DNA of 43,550 nucleotides, taken from the NCBI RefSeq assembly GCF_016642265.1, contig NZ_MRXX01000006.1:70018-113567 (forward strand). The letters run 5' to 3'. Position numbers and translations under genes: made by a program. This DNA comes from Streptococcus lactarius (GTDB lineage Bacteria > Bacillota > Bacilli > Lactobacillales > Streptococcaceae). Under the pieces are notes generated by a model. That model made no database searches. It was not told the origin of the DNA and worked only from the letters and a program-made list of their open reading frames with translations. Below, piece by piece: positions 8,216 through 15,486 of the stretch (positions within the stretch are counted from its first letter, which is position 1; each line of letters begins with the position of its first letter).

Positions 8216-9256
8216 ATGAAACAACCACGTAAATTTTATATTTACTCGAGAAGTTCACTGTATTTTTTGATCTTTATGGCAATGTCGATGCTCATCGCTG
8301 TCATCCAATTACTGATTGAAGATAATTTTTTTGAAAACTTAAAAGTATTATTTGCTACTTGTTTACTTCTTGTGACAGTTGGATGGATTTCTTTTTCATC
8401 GATGGGAAGACTAATCGTTAAGAAATCGGAAATAGTGGTAGATCGCAATTTCAAGCGCTATCGTCTAGATCCATTAACCATTGTGGTCCGTTTAGGAGAA
8501 AAGGACTCGACGCGAGGGATCACCCATTATCCAATTTATGTGGAAGGAAAGGTCATGGGGCATGGGACTTCTGGTCGTTCAATTACACTGAAATTCCTTG
8601 GTACGAAACGAAAAAATAAAGAATTACTGAAGTATTATCAAGAGCATCTTCAAGCCCAAGTAGAAGCAAATATAGCTCTTGAGCAGGAGCCTACGGAAGT
8701 GGACTTTGAACAAATTGTATTAGCATCGAAGGATCGACAACAATTCCCTTTACACGATTTGGTTGAATTCGGTGCAGATCAAGGGAATCTAGAAAAAACC
8801 GTATTTTATTCCCCTGAGGAGAATCAGCTATATGTCGGAAAAAGTGTTCCGTTTCCCATTATATTTACTCCGAGCACCGTATCTTTTTATGGTATTTATC
8901 TGTTAACGGATCGATTATCCTTTCATGGGCTCATTCCACTAGTGCTATCGTTCGGATTGATGTTTGTCATCGCTATATGGCAATTGAAACACAGAAAACA
9001 AAAATATACAGTGAATGTCATTCCTTATGAAATACCTGAGCATTATTTTCAAGTACAGAAGTCAAATGGATTGAAAACCTATTTGCTAATTCTTGTTTTT
9101 GGACTCATCACCTTAGGATTATCCATCTTATATCTTACCTTCGGAAGCTTTCTGTTATTGTTTATAAGTTTTTTGATGTGGTATTTCTTTGTTTTATTAA
9201 CATTATGTGGTCAATTCAAGAAAACACACTATTTAAAAATTTTGGAAAAGAAATAG
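8216..9256 (+). CDS. Membrane protein of unknown function
   Basis: I do not recognise this 346-residue protein. Two transmembrane helices lie near the N-terminus (about residues 14-36 and 42-64). A soluble region of about 150 residues follows, with beta-rich stretches such as YPIYVEGKVMGHGTSG and a charged lysine/glutamine section. Two or three more helices then occupy about residues 235-340. No catalytic motif is evident. GGAAG precedes the ATG by 11 bases. It has its own promoter cassette and is followed by a small terminator, so it can be expressed alone. The same cassette drives the next gene, which suggests shared control. Confidence 0.75.
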   Translation: MKQPRKFYIYSRSSLYFLIFMAMSMLIAVIQLLIEDNFFENLKVLFATCLLLVTVGWISFSSMGRLIVKKSEIVVDRNFKRYRLDPLTIVVRLGEKDSTRGITHYPIYVEGKVMGHGTSGRSITLKFLGTKRKNKELLKYYQEHLQAQVEANIALEQEPTEVDFEQIVLASKDRQQFPLHDLVEFGADQGNLEKTVFYSPEENQLYVGKSVPFPIIFTPSTVSFYGIYLLTDRLSFHGLIPLVLSFGLMFVIAIWQLKHRKQKYTVNVIPYEIPEHYFQVQKSNGLKTYLLILVFGLITLGLSILYLTFGSFLLLFISFLMWYFFVLLTLCGQFKKTHYLKILEKK

Positions 9257-9282
9257 TTTTCTTAATCCTTTAAAGCAATATT

Positions 9283-9306
9283 CACCCGTAAGGGTGTTTT
9301 CTTTTT
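9283..9306 (+). terminator. Short terminator hairpin
   Basis: CACCC-GTAA-GGGTG is followed by TTTTCTTTTT, 26 bases past the stop codon at 9256. The stem is only 5 bp but GC-rich with a full T tract. Confidence 0.75.
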
Positions 9307-9310
9307 GGAG

Positions 9311-9362
9311 TAAATCACTAATTAAGAAGGAAGTTGCATATAGGGATGAAATCCGGTATGAT
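9311..9362 (+). promoter_or_regulatory. Promoter cassette, copy 2
   Basis: TTGCAT (9334-9339), a 17-base spacer and TATGAT (9357-9362) repeat the arrangement at 8132-8160. The first 33 bases are identical to copy 1. It lies directly after a terminator and 72 bases ahead of the TTG start at 9435, so it probably drives the following four-gene run. Confidence 0.8.
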
Positions 9363-9434
9363 GGGAGATAAGTTGTTTTGTTGGAAAATGAACGAATTCC
9401 CTCAAAAATCGTATCATGAATGGGAGGATACAAA

Positions 9435-10199
9435 TTGGATTATAAAGCACTACGCAAAAACTATAGACTCTATATTAGATCTGCTGGCTTGTTAGCAATG
9501 CTTCTGATTATTTGCATTGGTTTCGTGGTCAGAGATACTCTTCTTCAGACTGCTGGTCTCTTATTGGTCCTTGCAGGCTTGTTTTTATTCATCCAATTGC
9601 TTAAGAAGAGCTACACCAACAAGTGCAACACCTTGCTGCATGTAGACTTAGATTTAGCTTTTTGGCAGCAATACCTTCAGTTGAACAAGAATGTGAAAAA
9701 GCCCATTTTACAGATAGATATGAAGCTAACATCGGTCGCCTATTCTTTTATGATGGGAGATTTCGATGCTGTCATAAAGGAAGCTAGAGAAGCAATCAAT
9801 CAGACGGATTATCCACAGAAATATACGAACTTTTTTGAAAGTTATCTAATGCGATCAACGGTCCTGACAGATCCTGATTTGTCTAGAGAAGAGCTAGAGG
9901 CTCAGTTAAATGGATTGACCATTACAGACCCTACACTGGCTGAGAAAACAAAAGAGGTCTGTTTCGCTCTTTATGATTTAACCATTGCGCACCAAAGCAA
10001 TGATTATTTTGAAGACTTAAGCAATGACTTCAAGTACCAGCAGTTGGAAATCATCTACTACCAAGCCTTGAATGCCACTCTTAAAGGAGATAAGCATAGA
10101 GCAAATGATCTCTTTCACAAGTTAGTCTCAGAAGATGAGTCGCTCTATATCGTTCGAAAGGCTCAACAATACTTGAAGGATGAAGACAGTCATCTGTAA
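9435..10199 (+). CDS. Membrane-anchored protein with TPR-like tail, unknown function
   Basis: This 254-residue protein is not recognised. Two adjacent transmembrane helices (about residues 14-34 and 38-57) are followed by an all-helical soluble part of about 190 residues. Pairs of amphipathic helices there (for example MMGDFDAVIKEAREAI and ALNATLKGDKHRANDLFHKL) look like degenerate tetratricopeptide repeats. The start is set at TTG 9435 because a strong GGGAGG lies 7 bases upstream. The ATG at 9420 lies before that site. The TPR resemblance is by eye only. A role as a scaffold or sensor in the membrane-protein block is a guess. Confidence 0.7.
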   Translation: MDYKALRKNYRLYIRSAGLLAMLLIICIGFVVRDTLLQTAGLLLVLAGLFLFIQLLKKSYTNKCNTLLHVDLDLAFWQQYLQLNKNVKKPILQIDMKLTSVAYSFMMGDFDAVIKEAREAINQTDYPQKYTNFFESYLMRSTVLTDPDLSREELEAQLNGLTITDPTLAEKTKEVCFALYDLTIAHQSNDYFEDLSNDFKYQQLEIIYYQALNATLKGDKHRANDLFHKLVSEDESLYIVRKAQQYLKDEDSHL

Positions 10200-10228
10200 A
10201 TCCTCCAATCGAAATAGAGATTAATTGA

Positions 10229-10288
10229 AAGAGCCTGAAAAAATATAAGGAGTTATTGGAAGATAAGAATGAAGAAATCAATCTTTAG
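10229..10288 (+). pseudogene. Remnant 3' end of a third duplicated gene copy
   Basis: Reading 10229-10288 in frame gives KSLKKYKELLEDKNEEINL then a stop. This is the C-terminal tail of the next gene (KSLEEWYGKKYL...KELLKDKNEEINL) with internal deletions. The 41 bases 10247-10287 match 11112-11152 with one difference. An earlier family member therefore probably stood here and was deleted, leaving its tail, which still provides the start region of the next gene. Confidence 0.75.
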
Positions 10289-11153
10289 GGGCAGTTTTTA
10301 TGAGAGCCGTCGTTTGCGTCATGATGGTTTTATCGATTATATGGTCAAGGACACAAATAGTCGCAAAATCTACACAAAGCCATTTAGTATTGCGAGGAAA
10401 CTATTTTCATTTATGGGCATACTGTTCATGTTTGGATTTTCTGCATTAATGGAGTCGGAAATTCATCATCCTGATCCTGATGCACCATTTGATACCTGGG
10501 GGATCAATTTCTATCCACTTTGGCTGTTTTTCTTGTGCTGGTTTTTGTGGTTTCTTGCTTGTAGAAAAAATCTGCGTAGAAAATATGATGCAAAGATTCC
10601 TTATACTAGTATCTTGAATTCGAATCTGTATCTGATTTGGTTGGTATTTGTCTTAAATCTGTTTTTTATCACATTTATAGGTAAATACCTTACGATTTTG
10701 GGATTGTTACTATTCTATGTTCTTACTGGAATCATATTGTTTATGATTATCCAATCTAGAATGAAATCGCTAAAAACTCGTCTTTATGGAGTGCAGGATC
10801 CTAGTGCAACTGCCAAACAGCAAAAGTTCATCGAAGTCATTACTGGATTAGGTGGGTTAATAGTAGTAGGTTGGTTAGCTCTAAAATTTCTTTTCCCCCA
10901 AGTTGGGGAAGTGAAAGCTGATTTTTTAGGAACCATATCATTTATAGGAATGGTATTTTTTGGAAATATTATCACTTTGGGTATGTTAGTAGTGATGATG
11001 TTACCATATTCACTGTATGGTTATTATCGAAATAAATATTCAGAGGAATATCGCGAGTTCGAAGGAAAATCGCTGGAAGAGTGGTATGGGAAGAAGTACT
11101 TGAACAAACACAAGGAGTTATTGAAAGATAAGAATGAAGAAATCAATCTTTAA
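10269..11153 (+). CDS. Polytopic membrane protein, duplicated family, copy 1
   Basis: This 294-residue protein of unrecognised family begins MKKSIFRGSF, has about six transmembrane helices in two groups, and ends with a soluble tail containing EGKSLEEWYGKKYL and KHKELLK. The next gene has the same length, the same start MKKSIF and the same tail but has diverged in the membrane part, so they are tandem paralogues. There is no good ribosome binding site at normal spacing: AAGGAG lies about 16 bases upstream, inside the remnant tail. Its 3' end overlaps the next gene by 20 bases. No functional motif was found. Confidence 0.75.
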   Translation: MKKSIFRGSFYESRRLRHDGFIDYMVKDTNSRKIYTKPFSIARKLFSFMGILFMFGFSALMESEIHHPDPDAPFDTWGINFYPLWLFFLCWFLWFLACRKNLRRKYDAKIPYTSILNSNLYLIWLVFVLNLFFITFIGKYLTILGLLLFYVLTGIILFMIIQSRMKSLKTRLYGVQDPSATAKQQKFIEVITGLGGLIVVGWLALKFLFPQVGEVKADFLGTISFIGMVFFGNIITLGMLVVMMLPYSLYGYYRNKYSEEYREFEGKSLEEWYGKKYLNKHKELLKDKNEEINL

Positions 11154-12018
11154 AGCTAGTTTTGAAGAGAGTTTAAATATACAGGATGATAGCTTTGTAC
11201 AATATCAGACTAGCGATGTTTTTTCTAAGCTAGAAAAATATTATAAAGAGGGAAAAGCTACAATAAGTTTACATATCTGGAATCTGATCGGGGTTATGAT
11301 TGGTCCAATATTTTTAAATTTTATGATTTTTGTTTTTTCACTTTCCTTGCATGATTCTGATTCCAAGGATTTAAGATTCCCTATTTCAGGATCCCCAATA
11401 TTGACAGCCGATGTTTATTTAATTTGCTTTTTACTTTGGTTATTTATTATATTGGTTGGAAAAGGACTGAAAAGGGCCTACATACTACCTTATCGTAATC
11501 ATTTTCACGTTTTAACTTATATTGTTTGGTTAGGTCTTGAATTTAACCTTCTAATGATTGATATTTGTTTATCAATTCTATCTGTCTGGGTCATTATTGG
11601 TATTTTAGTATGTACGTTTATTTTATCTCTTTTTATGGTCTCTTTTGAAATCAACAGCATCAGGGAAACGATGTATGGAGAAAGGAATGAACCTACTCTT
11701 CATAGCAAAATATCTAAAAAGATAATAACTTATGGAGGAGGTGTTTTAGGACTTGCTGTTATTACCAATTTTATATTAAAAAGTTTTTCTATTAATGTTT
11801 CAGATTCGATGGGAGTCTTGGGAGTTTTAACAATCTGGATTATAATGAATATTGCTTTTCTTTTTTTGCTGATTTTTATCGAATTTCCAACTTACTTACT
11901 GGCTTTCTACAAATGGAAATATCCTGAAGAATACCGCGAATGGGAAGGCAAGTCTTTAGAAGAGTGGTATGGGAAGAAGTACTTGAAGAGACACAAGGAG
12001 TTATTAAAAAATGGATAA
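11134..12018 (+). CDS. Polytopic membrane protein, duplicated family, copy 2
   Basis: This 294-residue paralogue of the preceding gene shares the MKKSIF start and the YREWEGKSLEEWYGKKYL tail. The 29 bases coding EEWYGKKYL and neighbours are identical between the two genes. The middle is visibly more AT-rich than the surrounding housekeeping genes and has about six transmembrane helices. It starts inside the end of copy 1 (20-base overlap), which implies translational coupling. Its own 3' end carries another AAGGAGTTATT that leads into the next gene after an 8-base overlap. Its function is unknown. Confidence 0.75.
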   Translation: MKKSIFKASFEESLNIQDDSFVQYQTSDVFSKLEKYYKEGKATISLHIWNLIGVMIGPIFLNFMIFVFSLSLHDSDSKDLRFPISGSPILTADVYLICFLLWLFIILVGKGLKRAYILPYRNHFHVLTYIVWLGLEFNLLMIDICLSILSVWVIIGILVCTFILSLFMVSFEINSIRETMYGERNEPTLHSKISKKIITYGGGVLGLAVITNFILKSFSINVSDSMGVLGVLTIWIIMNIAFLFLLIFIEFPTYLLAFYKWKYPEEYREWEGKSLEEWYGKKYLKRHKELLKNG

Positions 12019-12514
12019 GAATTTTAACGAGATGTCGTTTGATGAATTGAAATGTTACCGCAGAGAAGGTCTTTGGAGATCTTTGGGCTTATTACTGGTC
12101 ATTATTTTTGTGATTACGGGAATGGTCCTTATGGATGTGAACCATGTTTCTCCGTCCAATCAGAATCGTTTTCGGGGTATTGGTTTGACAACGGTCATTG
12201 CGCTCTTTGGCTACATGAAGTCTCTGATGGCAGCAAATCGTGTGATGCGAGACCATCCGGATTGGATCAAGAAATCAGGTTTCCGAGCGAAAATTCCCTT
12301 GCCAATGGATTGGCATGCCAAAAGGCTTTGTGTCCTTGGAGCGAATCTCTTGGTGATTGGAGTAGGATTTGTCTCGTCATACAAACCACAAGTCCAACAG
12401 ACAAATTTACAAGATCAAATTGATATCATTCAAATGGATAACGAATTAGAAAGAGAGCAAAAATTCGACCAAGTTCTAGATACCATCACACCGGAGAATA
12501 AAAAATCTGAGTAA
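12011..12514 (+). CDS. Small membrane protein of unknown function
   Basis: This 167-residue protein starts MDKNFNEMSFDELKCYRREG, has three predicted transmembrane helices (about residues 24-42, 53-70 and 104-122) and ends with an acidic, glutamine-rich tail of about 45 residues. It overlaps the previous gene by 8 bases, and AAGGAG lies 10 bases upstream of the ATG, so it is coupled to it. It is the last gene of the membrane-protein block, followed by a terminator. I do not recognise the family. Confidence 0.72.
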   Translation: MDKNFNEMSFDELKCYRREGLWRSLGLLLVIIFVITGMVLMDVNHVSPSNQNRFRGIGLTTVIALFGYMKSLMAANRVMRDHPDWIKKSGFRAKIPLPMDWHAKRLCVLGANLLVIGVGFVSSYKPQVQQTNLQDQIDIIQMDNELEREQKFDQVLDTITPENKKSE

Positions 12515-12567
12515 GATCCATTTTGGAATTTGAACGTCATTGAACATCTTTCTAAACAGCTCTAAAG

Positions 12568-12594
12568 AACAGTGCCCACTCGGTGCTGTTTTTC
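12568..12594 (+). terminator. Terminator of the membrane-protein block
   Basis: AACAG-TGCC pairs with GGTG-CTGTT (two wobble pairs) around a 5-base loop, followed by TTTT. It separates the block from ftsK. Confidence 0.8.
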
Positions 12595-12653
12595 TGCTTT
12601 CTGCTCTAAATTTTCGGAAATGATTTTACTAGAGAACTAGCTTAGAAATGTGG

Positions 12654-12659
12654 TATAAT
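12654..12659 (+). promoter_or_regulatory. Extended -10 promoter placed 7 bases before ftsK
   Basis: TGG-TATAAT ends 7 bases before the ftsK ATG. A transcript started at the normal distance would begin at or next to the start codon. No convincing -35 element is visible. Confidence 0.6.
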
Positions 12660-12666
12660 AAAGGTT

Positions 12667-15030
12667 ATGGCAAACAATAATCAATCAAAAAAAACACGGT
12701 CGACGAGACGACTGTCCAAAGCAGAATTAGAAAGAAAAAAAGCGATTCATCGCATGATTACAACCATTCTCATCAGTCTGGTTTTAGTCTTTGCGGCCTT
12801 GAAATTAGGGGCTGTGGGAGTCTTAGCTTACAACCTGATCCGTCTTTTTGTCGGAAGTTTAGCTTATTTGGCTATTTTAGCGACCTTTTTCTACCTCTAC
12901 GCTTTTAAATGGCTGGACAAACACGAGGGGATTATCTCAGGCTTTCTCAGCTTTTTTGTAGGGCTTCTCTTGATGTTTCAGGCCTTCTTTGTATCCTCCC
13001 TTCAATTAGACAATAATGGGGTCAAGGTCACCTTTTCAAGAATCATAGCAGACCTGCTTCACTTGAGGGTGGAGAGCTTTGCTGGTGGGGGTATAATCGG
13101 TGCCCTTCTCTATGCTCCGACTTCCTTCCTCTTTTCAAATATTGGCTCTTATTTTATTGGCCTTCTCTTTATCGGTTTGGGGATCCTCTTGATGAGCCCT
13201 TACTCCATCTATGACCTATTTGAAAAAGCTTCAGAAGCTATCCACGCTTCTATGGAAAAAAGAAAAGAGGTCCGTGAGCAGAAATTCCTTGAAAAAGAAG
13301 CGAGAGCTGCTGAGGAAGCTTCGGCTGCTGAAAGAGAGCAAAAAGAAGCAAGGGCAGACCTTTCAAGTCCTTTGTCAATGGAAGGGCATCCTGTAGATCC
13401 TGAAACGGGAGAGGTGTTGGCGGAAGAGCCGTTTACAGAGTCCTTCCCAGAAGCTGAGATTGTTGCACCAGCAACACCAGAGATCTATCTGCCAGATGAA
13501 GAATGGCCGGAAGAGCCTGAATCACACGAAGAACTTCCAGTAGCCCAAGAATTTGAAGACGATGGGGAGGAAGTTCAAGTAGATTTTACACCTAAGGAAC
13601 TCCTTCAGTACAAGCTTCCAACCATTGATCTATTTTCGCCTGATAAGCCCAAAAATCAATCCAAAGAGAAAAACATCGTTCGCCAGAACATCCGCATTTT
13701 GGAAGAAACCTTTGCTAGCTTTAACATCAAGGCGACAGTGGAGCGGGCGGAAATCGGTCCTTCGGTTACCAAGTATGAAGTCAAGCCAGCTGTCGGTGTG
13801 CGGGTTAACCGCATCTCCAACCTTGCAGATGATTTGGCCCTAGCCTTGGCAGCCAAGGATGTGCGAATCGAAGCGCCGATTCCAGGGAAGTCTCTGGTCG
13901 GGATTGAAGTGCCCAACTCTGAGATTGCGACGGTTTCCTTCCGTGAATTGTGGGAGCAGTCGAAGACAGACCCAGCTAAACTCCTTGAGATTCCTCTTGG
14001 GAAAGCTGTAGATGGTTCAGCTCGGACCTTTGATTTGGCCCGAATGCCTCACCTCTTGGTAGCTGGTTCGACCGGATCTGGTAAGTCGGTTGCGGTTAAT
14101 GGGATTATTTCGAGTATCTTGATGAAGGCCCGTCCGGACGAAGTCAAATTTATGATGGTCGATCCTAAGATGGTGGAGCTTTCTGTTTACAATGATATTC
14201 CTCACCTTTTGATTCCAGTGGTGACCAATCCACGCAAGGCTAGTCGGGCCTTGCAGAAGGTTGTCGATGAGATGGAAAATCGCTACGAGCTCTTCTCAAA
14301 AGTGGGGGCTCGGAACATTGCTGGCTTTAATGCCAAGGTTGCTGAGTACAATGCCCAGTCTGAGATGAAGCAAGTACCACTTCCATTGATTGTGGTCATT
14401 GTCGATGAGTTGGCAGACTTGATGATGGTCGCAAGTAAAGAAGTGGAAGATGCCATTATTCGCCTTGGACAAAAGGCGCGTGCAGCAGGGATCCATATGA
14501 TCCTTGCGACCCAACGGCCATCGGTTGACGTTATCTCAGGTTTGATCAAGGCCAATGTGCCTTCTCGTGTTGCATTTGCGGTATCATCCGGGACTGACTC
14601 ACGGACCATCTTGGATGAAAATGGAGCAGAGAAATTGCTCGGTCGTGGAGACATGCTCTTTAAACCGATTGATGAAAACCACCCGATTCGTCTGCAAGGC
14701 TCCTTTATCTCAGATGATGATGTGGAGCGGATTGTCAACTTTGTCAAGGAGCAGGCAGAAGCCGATTATGATGATGCCTTTGATCCAGGCGAAGTATCCG
14801 AGTCAGACTTTGACGGAGGCATGGGTGGCTCTGATGAAGGCGATCCTCTCTTTGAAGAGGCCAAGGCGCTCGTGGTTGAAACTCAAAAAGCCAGTGCGTC
14901 GATGATTCAGCGTCGCTTGTCAGTTGGCTTTAACCGAGCGACTCGCCTCATGGAAGAGTTGGAAGCAGCCGGTGTGATCGGTCCTGCTGAAGGAACCAAA
15001 CCTCGGAAAGTACTGCAACAATCAGTCTAG
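12667..15030 (+). CDS. ftsK: DNA translocase FtsK/SpoIIIE
   Basis: FtsK pumps DNA across the closing septum so that sister chromosomes separate. The 787 residues show an N-terminal membrane part with about four helices (residues 25-185) and a Glu/Ala-rich linker (about 190-320). The RecA-like motor has Walker A GSTGSGKS near residue 466 and Walker [14 protein letters not shown] near 580. A winged-helix gamma domain ([24 protein letters not shown]) closes the protein and would read polar DNA sequences. The start MANNNQSK agrees with my memory of streptococcal FtsK. No ribosome binding site at normal spacing is visible, which fits a very short or absent leader. Confidence 0.96.
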   Translation: MANNNQSKKTRSTRRLSKAELERKKAIHRMITTILISLVLVFAALKLGAVGVLAYNLIRLFVGSLAYLAILATFFYLYAFKWLDKHEGIISGFLSFFVGLLLMFQAFFVSSLQLDNNGVKVTFSRIIADLLHLRVESFAGGGIIGALLYAPTSFLFSNIGSYFIGLLFIGLGILLMSPYSIYDLFEKASEAIHASMEKRKEVREQKFLEKEARAAEEASAAEREQKEARADLSSPLSMEGHPVDPETGEVLAEEPFTESFPEAEIVAPATPEIYLPDEEWPEEPESHEELPVAQEFEDDGEEVQVDFTPKELLQYKLPTIDLFSPDKPKNQSKEKNIVRQNIRILEETFASFNIKATVERAEIGPSVTKYEVKPAVGVRVNRISNLADDLALALAAKDVRIEAPIPGKSLVGIEVPNSEIATVSFRELWEQSKTDPAKLLEIPLGKAVDGSARTFDLARMPHLLVAGSTGSGKSVAVNGIISSILMKARPDEVKFMMVDPKMVELSVYNDIPHLLIPVVTNPRKASRALQKVVDEMENRYELFSKVGARNIAGFNAKVAEYNAQSEMKQVPLPLIVVIVDELADLMMVASKEVEDAIIRLGQKARAAGIHMILATQRPSVDVISGLIKANVPSRVAFAVSSGTDSRTILDENGAEKLLGRGDMLFKPIDENHPIRLQGSFISDDDVERIVNFVKEQAEADYDDAFDPGEVSESDFDGGMGGSDEGDPLFEEAKALVVETQKASASMIQRRLSVGFNRATRLMEELEAAGVIGPAEGTKPRKVLQQSV

Positions 15031-15067
15031 GGGGAAGAGGGCACTTGCCCCACTCCCTTTTCTTTTT
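15031..15067 (+). terminator. Terminator of ftsK
   Basis: A GC-rich hairpin centred on GGGCACTTGCCC, with outer GGG/CCC pairing, is followed by TTTTCTTTTT directly after the ftsK stop. Confidence 0.8.
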
Positions 15068-15091
15068 ATAGAAAATAGAAAGTAGGACCAG

Positions 15092-15478
15092 ATGAAGTTA
15101 GACATGATTCATCATATTGCCATCATTGGACGGGATCGCGATGCCATGTTGCATTTCTATGTGGACCAGTTGGGCTTTGCGATTGTCAGTGAATATGACC
15201 GTCCTGAACGCGGAGATATCTTGATCAATCTCCGTCAGGGGCAATTGACTTTAGAACTTTTTATCAAACCAACGGCTCCAGAACGACCTAAGATCCCCTT
15301 GCCAGAGCATGCGGGGCTTCGTCATCTGGCCTTTAAAGTGGAGGATGTGGAGGCGTATCTAGCTAGATTGGATCAGCTAGGTATCGCAAACACAGGCCTT
15401 CGCTACGATGACTTTGATGGCAAGAAAATGGCATTTTTCTTCGATCCAGAAGGACTGCCCTTGGAAATACATGAGTGA
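15092..15478 (+). CDS. VOC family (glyoxalase-like) protein
   Basis: This 128-residue single-domain vicinal-oxygen-chelate protein has likely metal ligands H8, E55, H78 and E125, taken from the HHIAI, LELF, LRHLAF and LPLEIHE motifs. Layout and length match the YaeR/lactoylglutathione-lyase-like group. The real substrate is not known, and streptococcal members are often called glyoxalases without proof. It is followed without a gap by the P-type ATPase, whose ribosome binding site overlaps this gene's stop codon. Confidence 0.88.
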   Translation: MKLDMIHHIAIIGRDRDAMLHFYVDQLGFAIVSEYDRPERGDILINLRQGQLTLELFIKPTAPERPKIPLPEHAGLRHLAFKVEDVEAYLARLDQLGIANTGLRYDDFDGKKMAFFFDPEGLPLEIHE

Positions 15479-15486
15479 GGAAAGCA

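Noticed and set aside
12052..12423. 123-codon frame overlapping the 167-residue membrane protein
   Set aside because: It lies in another frame of a gene with a better start, a coupled ribosome binding site and clear membrane helices. It reads as low-complexity and cysteine-rich with no family resemblance.
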